DNA of 64,000 bases from Faeciplasma sp048393055 (lineage in GTDB: Bacteria > Bacillota > Clostridia > Oscillospirales > Ruminococcaceae). The notes under the pieces are model-generated. The model saw only the letters and a program-made list of their open reading frames with translations, had not been told where the DNA came from and did no database searches. Position 1 is the first letter of the stretch. Each line of letters starts with the position of its first letter. This document shows positions 24,503-33,889 of the stretch, piece after piece. The stretch is taken from the NCBI GenBank assembly GCA_048393055.1, contig DBFJJS010000010.1:124001-188000 (forward strand), in the 5' to 3' direction. The position numbers and the translations under genes were made by a program.

Positions 24503-25669
24503 TTAATCGGCTCTCTGACTCGGCAGATTCATCAGCGCCCAATATGCGGATTTAAACTTAAGCTCCCTATCTATCAGCAGCGGATGGTTTACCCTACCCT
24601 CCGGGCTTCCGTTGAGCCACGACGCTCCGTCGTTATAGCCCCAGAACACAACGGTATCTATAACTCCTTCCTCTGCAAAATCCATCAGCATGTTAAACAG
24701 CTCGCAGTACTTGTCGTCGAACTTCTGGACAAATTCATCGGTAAGATCTACTTCTATGGACTCGTCTCCCCAGTCGTAGCAGGACATGTCAAGCTCTGTA
24801 ACCTCTATGATAAAGTCGGGGTATTCTTCCTTAAGACCGGCAAGTATCTCGATATTGTTTCTGGCAAGCTCTATGTCAGTGTTTACTCCGATATGCATCT
24901 GAATTCCTATGCCGTCGATTGAGACGCCCTCTTCCAGCATATCCTTAACCATATTGTACATGGTAATCGCCTTGTTGGTATTCGATTCAAGCGAGTAATC
25001 ATTGATTATAAGGCGGGCATCCGGGTCGGCCTCGTGAGCTGCGCGGAACGCAATTTCAATAAAGTCGTAGTCGTCGCCGTCGCCGTCATAATCGCCGACA
25101 AGCTTGAGCCATTTTGAAAATCTGAGACCGTAAGCGTCGTCAAGGACCTCGTTTACAACGTCCCATGTGTCTATCTTGCCTTTATAACGGCTTACGATAG
25201 TTGTAACATGCTCGTTTATCCTATCGACGAGCACATCGGCAGTCACCTCATTGCCCTCATCGTCATAGAAGAACCAGTCGGGACATTGAGAGTGCCATAT
25301 AAGCGTATGCCCTCGTAAGGTTTTGTCATACTTCTCACCATACTCGACAAATTTGTCTGTATTGGTGAAATTATATGTATCCTCAGACGGATGAATGTGA
25401 TCCGGTTTAGTATCATTTTCCATGGTAAAAACATTAAATTGGTTTGTAATTATATTAAACCTTTCTGTGCCCTCCTCCAGATCACTCGGATTAATAGCAG
25501 CGCCAATCTGGAAATAGTCCGCAAACTCCTCATACAGCGAAGGTGCGTTTTCATCATATGCATACTCCACAAGATCCCCGCTGTACTTGAGGTCGCTCGC
25601 GCAAGATGTAAATGTTCCTACAAGCATGGCGCATGCCATCATACTGCTTAAAAATCGCATTTTAGTCAT
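24503..25669 (-). CDS. GH10 endo-1,4-beta-xylanase lipoprotein
   Basis: Surface lipoprotein of 388 aa that cleaves xylan backbones. A signal peptide ends in GTFTSC (lipobox). The GH10 barrel shows TLIWHSQCPDWFF, the acid/base Glu in WDVVNEVLDDAYG and the nucleophile Glu in IIEVTELDMS. DTVVFWGYNDGASWL follows near the end, carrying the conserved Trp residues of the active site. No separate carbohydrate-binding module is present. GGAGG precedes the ATG by about six to seven bases. It stands alone, apart from transporters, so its uptake partner lies elsewhere. GH10 assignment is firm; xylan is the expected but not the only possible substrate. Confidence 0.94.
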   Translation of the reverse strand: MTKMRFLSSMMACAMLVGTFTSCASDLKYSGDLVEYAYDENAPSLYEEFADYFQIGAAINPSDLEEGTERFNIITNQFNVFTMENDTKPDHIHPSEDTYNFTNTDKFVEYGEKYDKTLRGHTLIWHSQCPDWFFYDDEGNEVTADVLVDRINEHVTTIVSRYKGKIDTWDVVNEVLDDAYGLRFSKWLKLVGDYDGDGDDYDFIEIAFRAAHEADPDARLIINDYSLESNTNKAITMYNMVKDMLEEGVSIDGIGIQMHIGVNTDIELARNNIEILAGLKEEYPDFIIEVTELDMSCYDWGDESIEVDLTDEFVQKFDDKYCELFNMLMDFAEEGVIDTVVFWGYNDGASWLNGSPEGRVNHPLLIDRELKFKSAYWALMNLPSQRAD

Positions 25670-25702
25670 CTTTCTCCTCCTATTTTTATATATGCAGACG
25701 AT

Positions 25703-26851
25703 TCAGATATAACCGCCTGATGCACAATAGTCCATAAGCAGCTCGGTTACGCGGTAATAAATAAGAATTCCCTCTTCAACCTCGTTAAAAACAAGGTTTG
25801 CGTTGGTGAGCGCGTCCGAAACAGCCTCTACAGTTTCTGTCGGTATTATTTCCTTGTCCTTATTCTCCTCCCAGTAGTTTGCCTTAAAAGAATACAGGTC
25901 ATAGTCCCAAACCTCGCTTGGCACACAGGATATCGCTTCAAGAAGAGACTCCTCATACTCCGTTCCGAAAAGCTCCGATGCATCGGAATAAAGATAGTAG
26001 AAAGCGTCCAGATATCCGCTGTACCTTACGGCGGCGTCGTCTGAATTGAAGCATGCGACCATCGCGACAAAGCTGGCTTCATCCTCCTGTATCACACCCT
26101 TCAGGTGCGCAAGCTCATGACAAATTGTGCTTGGCTTTGAAATATCCTGAGTATCCGTGTTATATGTAGCCTCAAAGGCAAACGGCATATACAGCCCTAC
26201 AATCCCCTGCTGGGACATAAAGAATGACGCGCGGATTTTCTTTGGGTTCGGATAGTATCCCGAAAGCTGAGAGTACTGCCCGGAAATATCATGCATGGCA
26301 GTTTTGCAGCTTTCTATGTAGCTTTCGTCCAAAACAATGTAACTGTCCTCCCCGCGCTCGAAATTATCGTACAGCTCGGCAAGCCTTTTGCTGACATCAC
26401 CTATAGTTTCTATAAGCAGTTCCTCGCTGTGCTCGGTCTCAGGAAAATATCTTGACGAGAACGTCGTGCACTGGTACATTATGAAGCAGTTGAAGGTTTC
26501 CGCCGCCATAATGTACGCCAAAACCCACAGGCACACCCTTAGCACACGCTTTGACACGCGATTTACAAGCGGCTTGTTTTTTCTCTTTACAATCGCAAAT
26601 ACTATCAGCGTTGGTATGCCGATTAAAACCACAATTACCGCAGCCGCTATCATTACCTCTCCGACAGAAAAATTACACAGTCCCGAAAGAAAAATAAAAG
26701 GGGTTGATATAACGGGATAGATTTTCTGAACGTAAAAGTCGGAAATGCTCACGCTAAGCCTTGCAACTACGTTTGCCGCCACCACGAAAACAAAAACCGC
26801 GATAAGCGCGATATCCGATTTTTTTAATCCTTTTGAGCCTTCTTTATTCAT
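25703..26851 (-). CDS. DUF3810 membrane-anchored zinc-peptidase-like protein
   Basis: Protein of 382 aa. Three hydrophobic segments fill residues about 12-130; the rest is probably extracytoplasmic. It carries the metallopeptidase-like motif STICHELAHLKG and a downstream EDEASFVA, as in DUF3810. The HExxH pattern and following Glu suggest a gluzincin fold, but activity has not been shown to my knowledge. Its start codon overlaps the stop of the CDF transporter gene by one base (TAATG) and has no strong ribosome site, so translation is coupled. Confidence 0.82.
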   Translation of the reverse strand: MNKEGSKGLKKSDIALIAVFVFVVAANVVARLSVSISDFYVQKIYPVISTPFIFLSGLCNFSVGEVMIAAAVIVVLIGIPTLIVFAIVKRKNKPLVNRVSKRVLRVCLWVLAYIMAAETFNCFIMYQCTTFSSRYFPETEHSEELLIETIGDVSKRLAELYDNFERGEDSYIVLDESYIESCKTAMHDISGQYSQLSGYYPNPKKIRASFFMSQQGIVGLYMPFAFEATYNTDTQDISKPSTICHELAHLKGVIQEDEASFVAMVACFNSDDAAVRYSGYLDAFYYLYSDASELFGTEYEESLLEAISCVPSEVWDYDLYSFKANYWEENKDKEIIPTETVEAVSDALTNANLVFNEVEEGILIYYRVTELLMDYCASGGYI

Positions 26852-28011
26852 TAATCCATTTTCTTATCTACATTTATAACAAAGTAGTAGGTACCCTCTT
26901 CACCTGAAAATTCCTCATCTAACATCTGCCTTATTTTATCAAGATCGTATTTCTTACCGAACGGCTCTATAATGTCAAAAAGCACATTTGTATGCGTAGG
27001 TCCGTCGACAAGCCTGAAATCATGAATAGTTATCTCGGGATCATATCTTTTCATCCCGGAAAGAGCGAGCTCATACAAATGCTGCCTGCGTTCGTTTGAC
27101 AAATCGACAGGGTCCATGTGTATTGTAAGCATAATTCCGAGCTTTTTCATAGACTCGCGCTCGATATTATCTATAATATCATGTATGTGAACGACATTGC
27201 TCGACGAATCAAACTCAGCGTGCACAGACGCAAACGTAGCGCCCGCGCCGTAGCTGTGAATTATAAGATCGTGATAGCCGATAATCTCACTGTGACCGTC
27301 GAAAAGATGACGTATTGCATCAACCTGTTCCTTTGTCGGAGGAGTGCCGAGCATATTGCTTATAGCCTCTTTTACCATTCCGACAGAGGACCATATCACA
27401 AATACCGACACCGCCAGCCCTACCCATCCGTCTATATTAATGCTGAACACCTGCATTATAATCATACTGACAAGTACCGACACAGTGGTTATTATATCGT
27501 TTCGCGAGTCCATGGCAGCAGTTTTTATGGCGTCGGACGATATTGCCTTTGCAAAATCGAGGTATGTAAGCATCTGAACCAGCTTAAGAACAATAGCCGC
27601 ACACAAAACCACATATGTCGCCGCGCTGATATATATCTCCTGCGGATTAATTATTTTGTCAATAGAACTTTTTGCAAAGAGAACTCCAATGCACAAAATC
27701 AGAATAGCCACTAAAAGAGCAGTTATCTGCTCATACCTCGCATGACCAAACGGATGATCCTTATCGGCCGGTCTGTTCGACAGCTTAAATCCTACCAGCG
27801 TAAATATAGACGAGCCGGCGTCGGACAGATTGTTTACAGCGTCGGCAATAATGGTAATACTGTTTGCAATCAGACCAACCAAAATCTTTATGACGAACAA
27901 AACTATATTAGTCACAATCCCGAACGCGCCTGCCACTACCCCATATTTATTTCTTACGGCAGGATCGGAAACATTTTGGTAATCCTTGATGAATAATTTT
28001 TTAAGCAACAA
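26851..28011 (-). CDS. Cation diffusion facilitator (CDF) family metal transporter
   Basis: Proton-coupled exporter of divalent metals (Zn, Mn, Fe or Co), 386 aa. Six membrane helices occupy residues about 25-215, and a C-terminal cytosolic ferredoxin-like domain includes HIDPVDLSNERR-like and HDFRLVDGPTHTNV segments. Metal-site motifs are ADAVNNLSDAGSS in helix 2, DHPFGHARYEQ in the loop and AAMDSRNDII in helix 5. The Asn-x3-Asp form in helix 2 is common among Firmicutes members of unresolved specificity. Translation starts at one of two consecutive TTG codons (28011 or 28008) after GGGG. It is coupled to the DUF3810 gene. Confidence 0.92.
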   Translation of the reverse strand: MLLKKLFIKDYQNVSDPAVRNKYGVVAGAFGIVTNIVLFVIKILVGLIANSITIIADAVNNLSDAGSSIFTLVGFKLSNRPADKDHPFGHARYEQITALLVAILILCIGVLFAKSSIDKIINPQEIYISAATYVVLCAAIVLKLVQMLTYLDFAKAISSDAIKTAAMDSRNDIITTVSVLVSMIIMQVFSINIDGWVGLAVSVFVIWSSVGMVKEAISNMLGTPPTKEQVDAIRHLFDGHSEIIGYHDLIIHSYGAGATFASVHAEFDSSSNVVHIHDIIDNIERESMKKLGIMLTIHMDPVDLSNERRQHLYELALSGMKRYDPEITIHDFRLVDGPTHTNVLFDIIEPFGKKYDLDKIRQMLDEEFSGEEGTYYFVINVDKKMD

Positions 28012-28144
28012 TACCCCAGCTTTCGTGTAACTACATTTATAAGTATATCATATTCCTTCGGAAATTCAATAACCATATAAATATAAAATTTTATCAAAAA
28101 ACCTTGTACGATATTACCAACAATTCGACTCGTTATGCGCAAAG

Positions 28145-28720
28145 TCATGTTTGCTCGTCAAGCGTCAGCTCATAAGACGGCAGGAACTCCTCGATAAAAA
28201 TATCAGCTTCCTTAAGCCCCATTTCCCTTATCGATTTAAAGGTTTGTTTTTCTGCGTCTGCAAAATCTGTATTCCCGGAATTTCTCTCCTCTATGCACTT
28301 TATCAGGGCAGAAATCTTATCCGCCAGCTTGACGATTTTTAACAGCTCCTCGTCGCGGCACTTGAATATGCTGACATACTCATCTGACAAATCAGACGGT
28401 ATCTCACCGATAAGCTTATCCACGGCGGCTTTTTCAACATCCTTATACGCGCGGCTGATATCCTCGCTGAAATATTTGACGGGCGTCGGAAGGTCGCCGG
28501 TTATTATTTCAGACACGTCGTGAAATATCGCAAGCACGGCAGCTCTGTCCGAATCAACGCTTCCTCCCAGCCTTTTGTTTTTTATCTGACAAAGCAAATG
28601 CGCTATGATAGCGGTGTCCAAGGAATGCTCAGCAATATTTTCGTTTCTTGTATTTCGCATAAGACCCCAGCGATTTATATATTTCATTCTGGCGGTAAGC
28701 GCGAAAAAGTTGTTGCTCAT
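28145..28720 (-). CDS. yfbR: YfbR-like 5'-deoxynucleotidase (HD domain)
   Basis: HD-domain phosphohydrolase of 191 aa that releases phosphate from deoxynucleoside 5'-monophosphates. The diagnostic start RMKYINRWGLMRNTRNENIA is followed by metal ligands in EHSLDTAIIAH, IFHDVSEIITGDLPTP and IVKLADKISALIKC. Length matches the E. coli enzyme. GAGGAGGT precedes the ATG. Its start overlaps the DUF4364 stop by four bases (ATGA), so it is translated with that gene, downstream of pcrA. The role is probably nucleotide-pool housekeeping. Confidence 0.92.
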   Translation of the reverse strand: MSNNFFALTARMKYINRWGLMRNTRNENIAEHSLDTAIIAHLLCQIKNKRLGGSVDSDRAAVLAIFHDVSEIITGDLPTPVKYFSEDISRAYKDVEKAAVDKLIGEIPSDLSDEYVSIFKCRDEELLKIVKLADKISALIKCIEERNSGNTDFADAEKQTFKSIREMGLKEADIFIEEFLPSYELTLDEQT

Positions 28721-29307
28721 ATATCGCCTACCTCCTCGGGATCAGGATTATACTCCTCGTTTTCCACGGCGTAATCTATAAGCTTGGTATAAAAACCGGA
28801 TGGGTTCTGCACTATCTTTTCGGAAAGCATATTCGCCTGCTCCTTATCTAGAGCAAACAGTTTGAGTTCCATAAGCACGAGCTCGCCCTCGGTGCAGGTG
28901 CATTCCACGCAGTACCCCTTATCCATCTCAGTTATATTTACTTTTACGTCATTATCGTTTTTGAGCTTTGCAAAAAACTTGAGTCCCGCAGAAAGAATTT
29001 TGTCGCGAAAGCTTTTGGGAACAAGCCTTTTAAAATCGTTCGCCCCCTCTTTTGCGTTTTCCGACAACACATAATACTGCTCACCGTCTATTTCTTTTTT
29101 TATCAGCATTCCGGAATCGAGCATCTGCGCCACTACCTCGGAAAATGTAAAGTAATTTACGCTTCCGTCAGCAGTCGCTATTTCCGCAAGCTGATTATGC
29201 GTTATCGGGCGGTCTATCTGCCTTAAAAAATAGCATATCAGAATTTTAATCTCGTACGTATCGTCAAGCGTAAGGCCGGACGGAATATACTTGTCGTAAT
29301 TAGTCAT
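28717..29307 (-). CDS. DUF4364 family protein
   Basis: Protein of 196 aa in the DUF4364 family found across Clostridia. Residues about 15-90 look like a winged helix (EIKILICYFLRQIDRPITHNQLAEIA..., then FSEVVAQMLDSGMLIKKE). The C-terminal half is a beta-rich domain containing MDKGYCVECTCTEGELVLMELKL. A transcriptional role is only inferred from the fold. AAAGGAG lies six bases before the ATG at 29307; the longer TTG-started frame from 29340 runs through that ribosome site. It lies 10 bp after pcrA. Confidence 0.83.
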   Translation of the reverse strand: MTNYDKYIPSGLTLDDTYEIKILICYFLRQIDRPITHNQLAEIATADGSVNYFTFSEVVAQMLDSGMLIKKEIDGEQYYVLSENAKEGANDFKRLVPKSFRDKILSAGLKFFAKLKNDNDVKVNITEMDKGYCVECTCTEGELVLMELKLFALDKEQANMLSEKIVQNPSGFYTKLIDYAVENEEYNPDPEEVGDI

Positions 29308-29317
29308 ATATACTCCT

Positions 29318-31660
29318 TTAAAGCTTTTTAATCTTTGCAAAAGCCGCCATTATTTTCTTTGTTCCCACTCTATCAAAGGAAATTTCAAGCATTGTATCGT
29401 TGGACATCCTAACGGCATTTAGGACTGTTCCCTCTCCGAACACGTTGTGAACGACTCTGTCGCCGATCCCAAAGCTTTCATCGCTTGCTTTTTTCCTTTC
29501 CTGCCGAGCCGAAAACGGCGAGAATTTAACGTTTTCCCCGTGAGGCGCCGCTCTATGGTAATCCTGAGCGCTCTGCTCGGACGTTTGCAGAGTAGTCTTA
29601 TCCGGCAGCTCGCCGATAAATCTCGACGGCTTGTTGAAATTTGTAGAGCCGAAAAGCATTCTCTGCTTTGCACAGGAAAGATAAAGGCGTTTTTTCGCCC
29701 TTGTTATAGCGACGTACATCAGCCTGCGCTCCTCTTCGACATCAGCCTCGCTGTCAACGCTGCGGGAGCTTGGGAAGATGTTTTCCTCCAGCCCCACAAC
29801 GAACACGTTGTCAAACTCAAGACCCTTTGCCGCGTGGACGGTCATCAGGGTTACGCAATCGTCCTCAGAACCCAGCTCGTCGGTGTCGGTATAGAGGGCA
29901 ATCTCTTCAAGAAAGCCGGACAGGGACGGATCATCAGCATTTTCATAATAATCCATCATAGTGGATTTCAGCTCGTTTATATTTTCAAGCCTTTGAGCGC
30001 CTTCGTCTCCCTGAGACTGCAAAAGCGCCAGATAACCGGACTTTTCAACGAGCTCGTCTAAAAGCTCCGGCAACGGTATGATAAGCGAATGCTCCTTAAG
30101 CTCGTCGAAAATACGGGAAAGCGCCGTAAGCTTTGAGGCGACTCTTGAGAGCATCGGTATATCCGCAGCAGTTCGCATTATCTGAATCGGGGATTCGCTA
30201 AGGCTTGTGCTTATCTGCTCCAAAAGCTCTACGCTCGACGCGCCTATCCCTCTTTTCGGCTCGTTTATTATTCTTCTCAGACGCAACATGTCATTCTCGT
30301 TGTTTATAACGGACAGGTAAGCGATTATGTCCTTGATTTCCTTGCGGTCATAAAATTTTACGCCGCCTATCGTCCTATACGGTATTCCGCTTGCGACAAA
30401 CGCCCTTTCTATGGCGTTTGACTGAGCGTTCATCCGATACAAAACAGCGTTATCTGAGTATCTGCCGCCCGACTTTACAAGCTTTAAAACCGTCTCTGCG
30501 ACAAATCTTGCCTCTCCCTGTTCTGTAGCCGCCTTGTAAACAATGACTTTCTCGCCCTCGCCGGAATCAGTCCAGAGCTTCTTGCCCTTTCTTCCTTTGT
30601 TGTTTTTTATTACCTCGTTTGCGCTGGTAAGTATATTCTGCGTCGAGCGGTAGTTTTGCTCAAGCCTTATAACCTTAGCGTTTTCGTACTGATTTTCAAA
30701 GGAGAGTATGTTTTCAATTGTCGCTCCCCTGAACTTGTATATGCTCTGGTCGTCGTCTCCTACCACGCAGATATTCCTGCGCTTTTGGCTTAAAAGCGCA
30801 ATAAGCCTGTATTGCACCATATTTGTATCCTGATACTCGTCCACAAGTATGTACTTATAAAGATTCTGGTAGTGGTCCAAAACCTCCGGATACTCCTCAA
30901 AAAGCTTTACGGTCAGGAGCAGGATATCGTCAAAGTCAACGGCATTTGCAGATTTAAGCCTGTTCTGATAAGCACGGTAAACCTTTGCTATAGTCTGCTT
31001 TCTATAGTCCCCGAACGCGAGCCTTTCATATTCGTCAGGCTCTACCTGAGCCTCTTTAGAATTGGATATATCACCCAAGACAAGCTTGGGAGGGAACATC
31101 TTGTCTGAAATATTCAAGTCAGAAAGGCATGCCTTTATCACTCTTACGGAGTCGTCCGTATCATAAATCGTAAAGTTGGACTGATATCCGAGACGTTCTA
31201 TTTCACGCCTTAAAATTCTTACACAGGCTGAGTGAAACGTCGCCGCAGTGATAGCGCTCGCGCCGTCTCCTAGCATGCTAGCAAGCCTTTGCTTAAGCTC
31301 TCCTGCAGCCTTATTTGTAAACGTTATCGCAAGTATGTTCCAGGGATTGACGCAATCAGACGCAACGATGTTTTTTAGCCTTTCGCTGTCATCTGTAAGT
31401 CCGTTTGCGTAATCGGACAAAAACTGCTCGTCGTCAGGAGTAACTCCTGCGTAACGGGTAGTGTCATAATAAGCGTTTCCAAAATACACCATATTGGATA
31501 CACGGTTTACTAAAACAGTCGTCTTCCCGCTTCCCGCTCCGGCAAGTATTAGGACCGGACCGTTTACCGTAAAAACGGCTTCCTGCTGCATTGAGTTAAG
31601 TCCTCTGAAATATCTTGAAAGCGCCCTTTGCTTAAGCGCATAAAATTCATTATCTGTCAC
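29318..31660 (-). CDS. pcrA: UvrD/PcrA-family DNA helicase
   Basis: Superfamily 1 3'-5' helicase of 780 aa, used in nucleotide-excision repair and to clear RecA or stalled polymerases. Motifs occur in order: Q motif LNSMQQEAV, Walker A AGAGSGKTT, motif Ia ITFTNKAAGELKQR, Walker B LVDEYQDTN, motif III GDDDQSIYKFRGA, motif IV RLEQNYRS, motif V TVHAAKGLEFDNVF, and motif VI YVAITRAKKRLYL. The Tudor-like C-terminal domain is seen at FGIGDRVVHNVFGEGTV. The start is a GTG seven bases after GGAGG. It heads pcrA-DUF4364-yfbR. Confidence 0.97.
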   Translation of the reverse strand: MTDNEFYALKQRALSRYFRGLNSMQQEAVFTVNGPVLILAGAGSGKTTVLVNRVSNMVYFGNAYYDTTRYAGVTPDDEQFLSDYANGLTDDSERLKNIVASDCVNPWNILAITFTNKAAGELKQRLASMLGDGASAITAATFHSACVRILRREIERLGYQSNFTIYDTDDSVRVIKACLSDLNISDKMFPPKLVLGDISNSKEAQVEPDEYERLAFGDYRKQTIAKVYRAYQNRLKSANAVDFDDILLLTVKLFEEYPEVLDHYQNLYKYILVDEYQDTNMVQYRLIALLSQKRRNICVVGDDDQSIYKFRGATIENILSFENQYENAKVIRLEQNYRSTQNILTSANEVIKNNKGRKGKKLWTDSGEGEKVIVYKAATEQGEARFVAETVLKLVKSGGRYSDNAVLYRMNAQSNAIERAFVASGIPYRTIGGVKFYDRKEIKDIIAYLSVINNENDMLRLRRIINEPKRGIGASSVELLEQISTSLSESPIQIMRTAADIPMLSRVASKLTALSRIFDELKEHSLIIPLPELLDELVEKSGYLALLQSQGDEGAQRLENINELKSTMMDYYENADDPSLSGFLEEIALYTDTDELGSEDDCVTLMTVHAAKGLEFDNVFVVGLEENIFPSSRSVDSEADVEEERRLMYVAITRAKKRLYLSCAKQRMLFGSTNFNKPSRFIGELPDKTTLQTSEQSAQDYHRAAPHGENVKFSPFSARQERKKASDESFGIGDRVVHNVFGEGTVLNAVRMSNDTMLEISFDRVGTKKIMAAFAKIKKL

Positions 31661-31857
31661 AGCTAATCCTCCAACTGCATATGGTCATAACTACATATTA
31701 TTCAGTATATCATAAAACTTAAGAAAATAAAATAGAAAATGTTCTTTTATTAATTTTTACATTTCACTATAGACTTTTAAACTGGCAATGGTGTATACTA
31801 AACGTAGTTTTAGCTTTTTGAACAATGCGTCTCTCAAAACCATAAGGAGGAACGAAA

Positions 31858-33171
31858 TTGAGGTTTTTTACTGATAAAAAGTACAACAAGATATTTATGT
31901 ATTGCTTTGCGTTCGCCACTCTGACGCTTCTCATTATAACAGTACTGTTTCAATGGGACCTTACAAGAAGTATTATCTCAAAAATATTCCAAGTATTTGA
32001 GCCGATAATATGGGGAGCTATCATAGCGTTCGTAATGAACCCTATGATGAAAAGCGCGGAAAATTTTCTTTCAAAGCGTATTTTCAAAAAGAAACCTCAC
32101 CCAAAGATATCCAGAGTTTTGGGAATTATGTTTGCGTCAATTGTAATTATAGCTGTTATTGCGGCTGTGATACTGTCGGTAATCCCAGAGCTGATATCAA
32201 ATATCCCCGGGATATACGACGGACTGGTAAATGACATCATTCCAAGTGCCCAAAGCTGGATAACAAAGCTTCTTGACGACAATCCAAGTATAGCTCAGAT
32301 AGTGAACAACGAGCTTAACAGCATAACAACAACTATTGAAAGAATAATATCCGGTCTTGTTCCGCAGCTTACAAATCTGCTTGCAAGCGTCTTAAGCTTT
32401 GCAAACTCGGTTAAAAACTTCTTCTTCGGCTTTATCTTGGCTATATACTTCCTTTTCAGCAAGGAAACCCTTCAGGCTCAGGCAAAGAAGGTGATAGTCG
32501 CTCTGTTCAGCGAAAAGGTTTATCACAAAATTTTCTCCGTTACCTCTAACACAAACCACACCTTCCTCAATTTTATTTACGGACAGATAATAGACGCGGT
32601 TATCGTTGGCGTGCTCTGCTCGATATTCATGTTGATTTTCCGCATGCCATATGTTATGCTTATTTCTCTTATTATCGGCATAACAAATATAATCCCGGTT
32701 TTCGGTCCGTTCATAGGAGCTATACCGTCCGCCGTCCTGATATTAATAGCGGAGCCGCGCAAGGTGATATGGTTTGTAATATTCATAATCGCCCTTCAGC
32801 AGCTTGACGGAAATGTTATAAGTCCAAAAATACTCGGAAACAAAATAGGTCTTCCGTCATTTTGGGTGCTGTTCTCGATTCTTGTATGCAGCAGCATGTT
32901 CGGCATAATAGGAATGATAATAGGAGTTCCTCTCTTTGCCGTCCTGCTTGATTTATTCTCTGCCATTATCAATTCAAGACTCAGAAGCAAAAACATGCCC
33001 ACCGACAGGGAGTATTATTCTATGGCCGGAGTAAATATAGGCACGGTTAAAGAGTCCCCTCCCGACGAGATAGAGGATACAAAAATTGTATGCGATGACG
33101 GCTCAGGTAAAGGTGCGAATGACGGCGAGCCGGGAGAAAACAGTGAATCCGCAAATGAAGATAACAAATAA
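31858..33171 (+). CDS. AI-2E family transporter (second copy)
   Basis: Polytopic membrane protein of 437 aa in the AI-2E/TqsA family. An N-terminal pair of helices is followed by FEPIIWGAIIAFVMNP, a long amphipathic periplasm-side region, and the C-terminal core with GITNIIPVFGPFIGAIPSAV and SPKILGNKIGLPSFWVLFSI. The last about 50 residues are a hydrophilic acidic tail. The start is TTG, seven bases after AAGGAGG. It is only moderately similar to the copy at 8.9 kb and longer at both ends. A TATACT -10-like element lies at 31795-31800. Substrate unknown. Confidence 0.88.
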   Translation: MRFFTDKKYNKIFMYCFAFATLTLLIITVLFQWDLTRSIISKIFQVFEPIIWGAIIAFVMNPMMKSAENFLSKRIFKKKPHPKISRVLGIMFASIVIIAVIAAVILSVIPELISNIPGIYDGLVNDIIPSAQSWITKLLDDNPSIAQIVNNELNSITTTIERIISGLVPQLTNLLASVLSFANSVKNFFFGFILAIYFLFSKETLQAQAKKVIVALFSEKVYHKIFSVTSNTNHTFLNFIYGQIIDAVIVGVLCSIFMLIFRMPYVMLISLIIGITNIIPVFGPFIGAIPSAVLILIAEPRKVIWFVIFIIALQQLDGNVISPKILGNKIGLPSFWVLFSILVCSSMFGIIGMIIGVPLFAVLLDLFSAIINSRLRSKNMPTDREYYSMAGVNIGTVKESPPDEIEDTKIVCDDGSGKGANDGEPGENSESANEDNK

Positions 33172-33188
33172 CTCTTAAAGACACAAAA

Positions 33189-33220
33189 CGCAGTCTGCTT
33201 AAAAACAGGCTGCGCTTTTT
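33189..33220 (+). terminator. Terminator after the second AI-2E gene
   Basis: CGCAGTCTG / CAGGCTGCG stem (one wobble pair) with a TTTTT tail after an intervening C. Confidence 0.8.
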
Positions 33221-33230
33221 AAAATAAAAA

Positions 33231-33257
33231 ACTCCCGAAGCTCTTTCGCTTCGGGAG
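33231..33257 (-). terminator. Terminator of tRNA-Thr
   Basis: Minus-strand stem CTCCCGAAGC / GCTTCGGGAG with a six-base loop, then TTTTTTATTTT, directly after the encoded CCA end. Confidence 0.88.
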
Positions 33258-33259
33258 TG

Positions 33260-33335
<76 letters not shown>

Positions 33336-33372
33336 AGCCATCCGGCACGATTTATCCGTGCCACGGTTATTT

Positions 33373-33401
33373 ATTATAGCTCATGATATTGCGTTTGTCA
33401 A
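33373..33401 (-). promoter_or_regulatory. tRNA-Thr promoter
   Basis: Perfect minus-strand TTGACA (33396-33401), 17 bp, TATAAT (33373-33378). The short 5' leader of the precursor contains a hairpin GGCACG...CGTGCC at 33344-33362. Confidence 0.9.
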
Positions 33402-33457
33402 TAGATTTTTTATTTTTATAAGGATTTTTTGTTGACAGGAGTATTTACATGCGTGCG

Positions 33458-33889
33458 CTACTGCTCCGCATCGGAAGCGGAGCCGTCCTGCTCCCCATAA
33501 AAATGCTCGATTATAGCGTTCAAAAGTGTATCGGATATTCCGTCGATATTAGCTATTTCGCGGATGTCAGTAAAGCCGCCGATTGCTTCTCGAAGGTTGA
33601 TGATAGCGTCAGACCTTGCATCTCCTATCCCCTTCACTTCCATGAAGTCCTCCTTTGTTGCTTCATTTAGCACGGACAAATCAAGCCCCTCCGGAACGGC
33701 GATATCTATGAGTACTGGAGTATCGGCGTTTTTATACCTTAGTACGTATATCCCGAATACGGAAGCGAGAAACATCACAGCTATCACCGCTAAAAATACC
33801 TTCTCAGGCAGTGAAATTGTGCTTTTAGGGGTTACATCAACCGATTCAGCGCGTCTAACAGCTCTTGTTTTTTGTCCGTCTTTTCCCAA
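33458..33889 (-). CDS. ComEA-like helix-hairpin-helix membrane protein
   Basis: Protein of up to 143 aa: a basic N-terminus, one membrane helix (LPEKVFLAVIAVMFLASVFG), a short linker, and a ComEA-type DNA-binding helix-hairpin-helix domain (LNEATKEDFMEVKGIGDARS, then GGFTDIREIANIDGISDTLL). ComEA binds incoming DNA during competence, and this could be a short version of it. The start is uncertain. The only candidate upstream of the membrane helix is a TTG at 33889, inside metK coding sequence (58-nt overlap), with AGAGG 13 bases away. No ATG exists upstream of the membrane helix. Confidence 0.75.
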   Translation of the reverse strand: MGKDGQKTRAVRRAESVDVTPKSTISLPEKVFLAVIAVMFLASVFGIYVLRYKNADTPVLIDIAVPEGLDLSVLNEATKEDFMEVKGIGDARSDAIINLREAIGGFTDIREIANIDGISDTLLNAIIEHFYGEQDGSASDAEQ

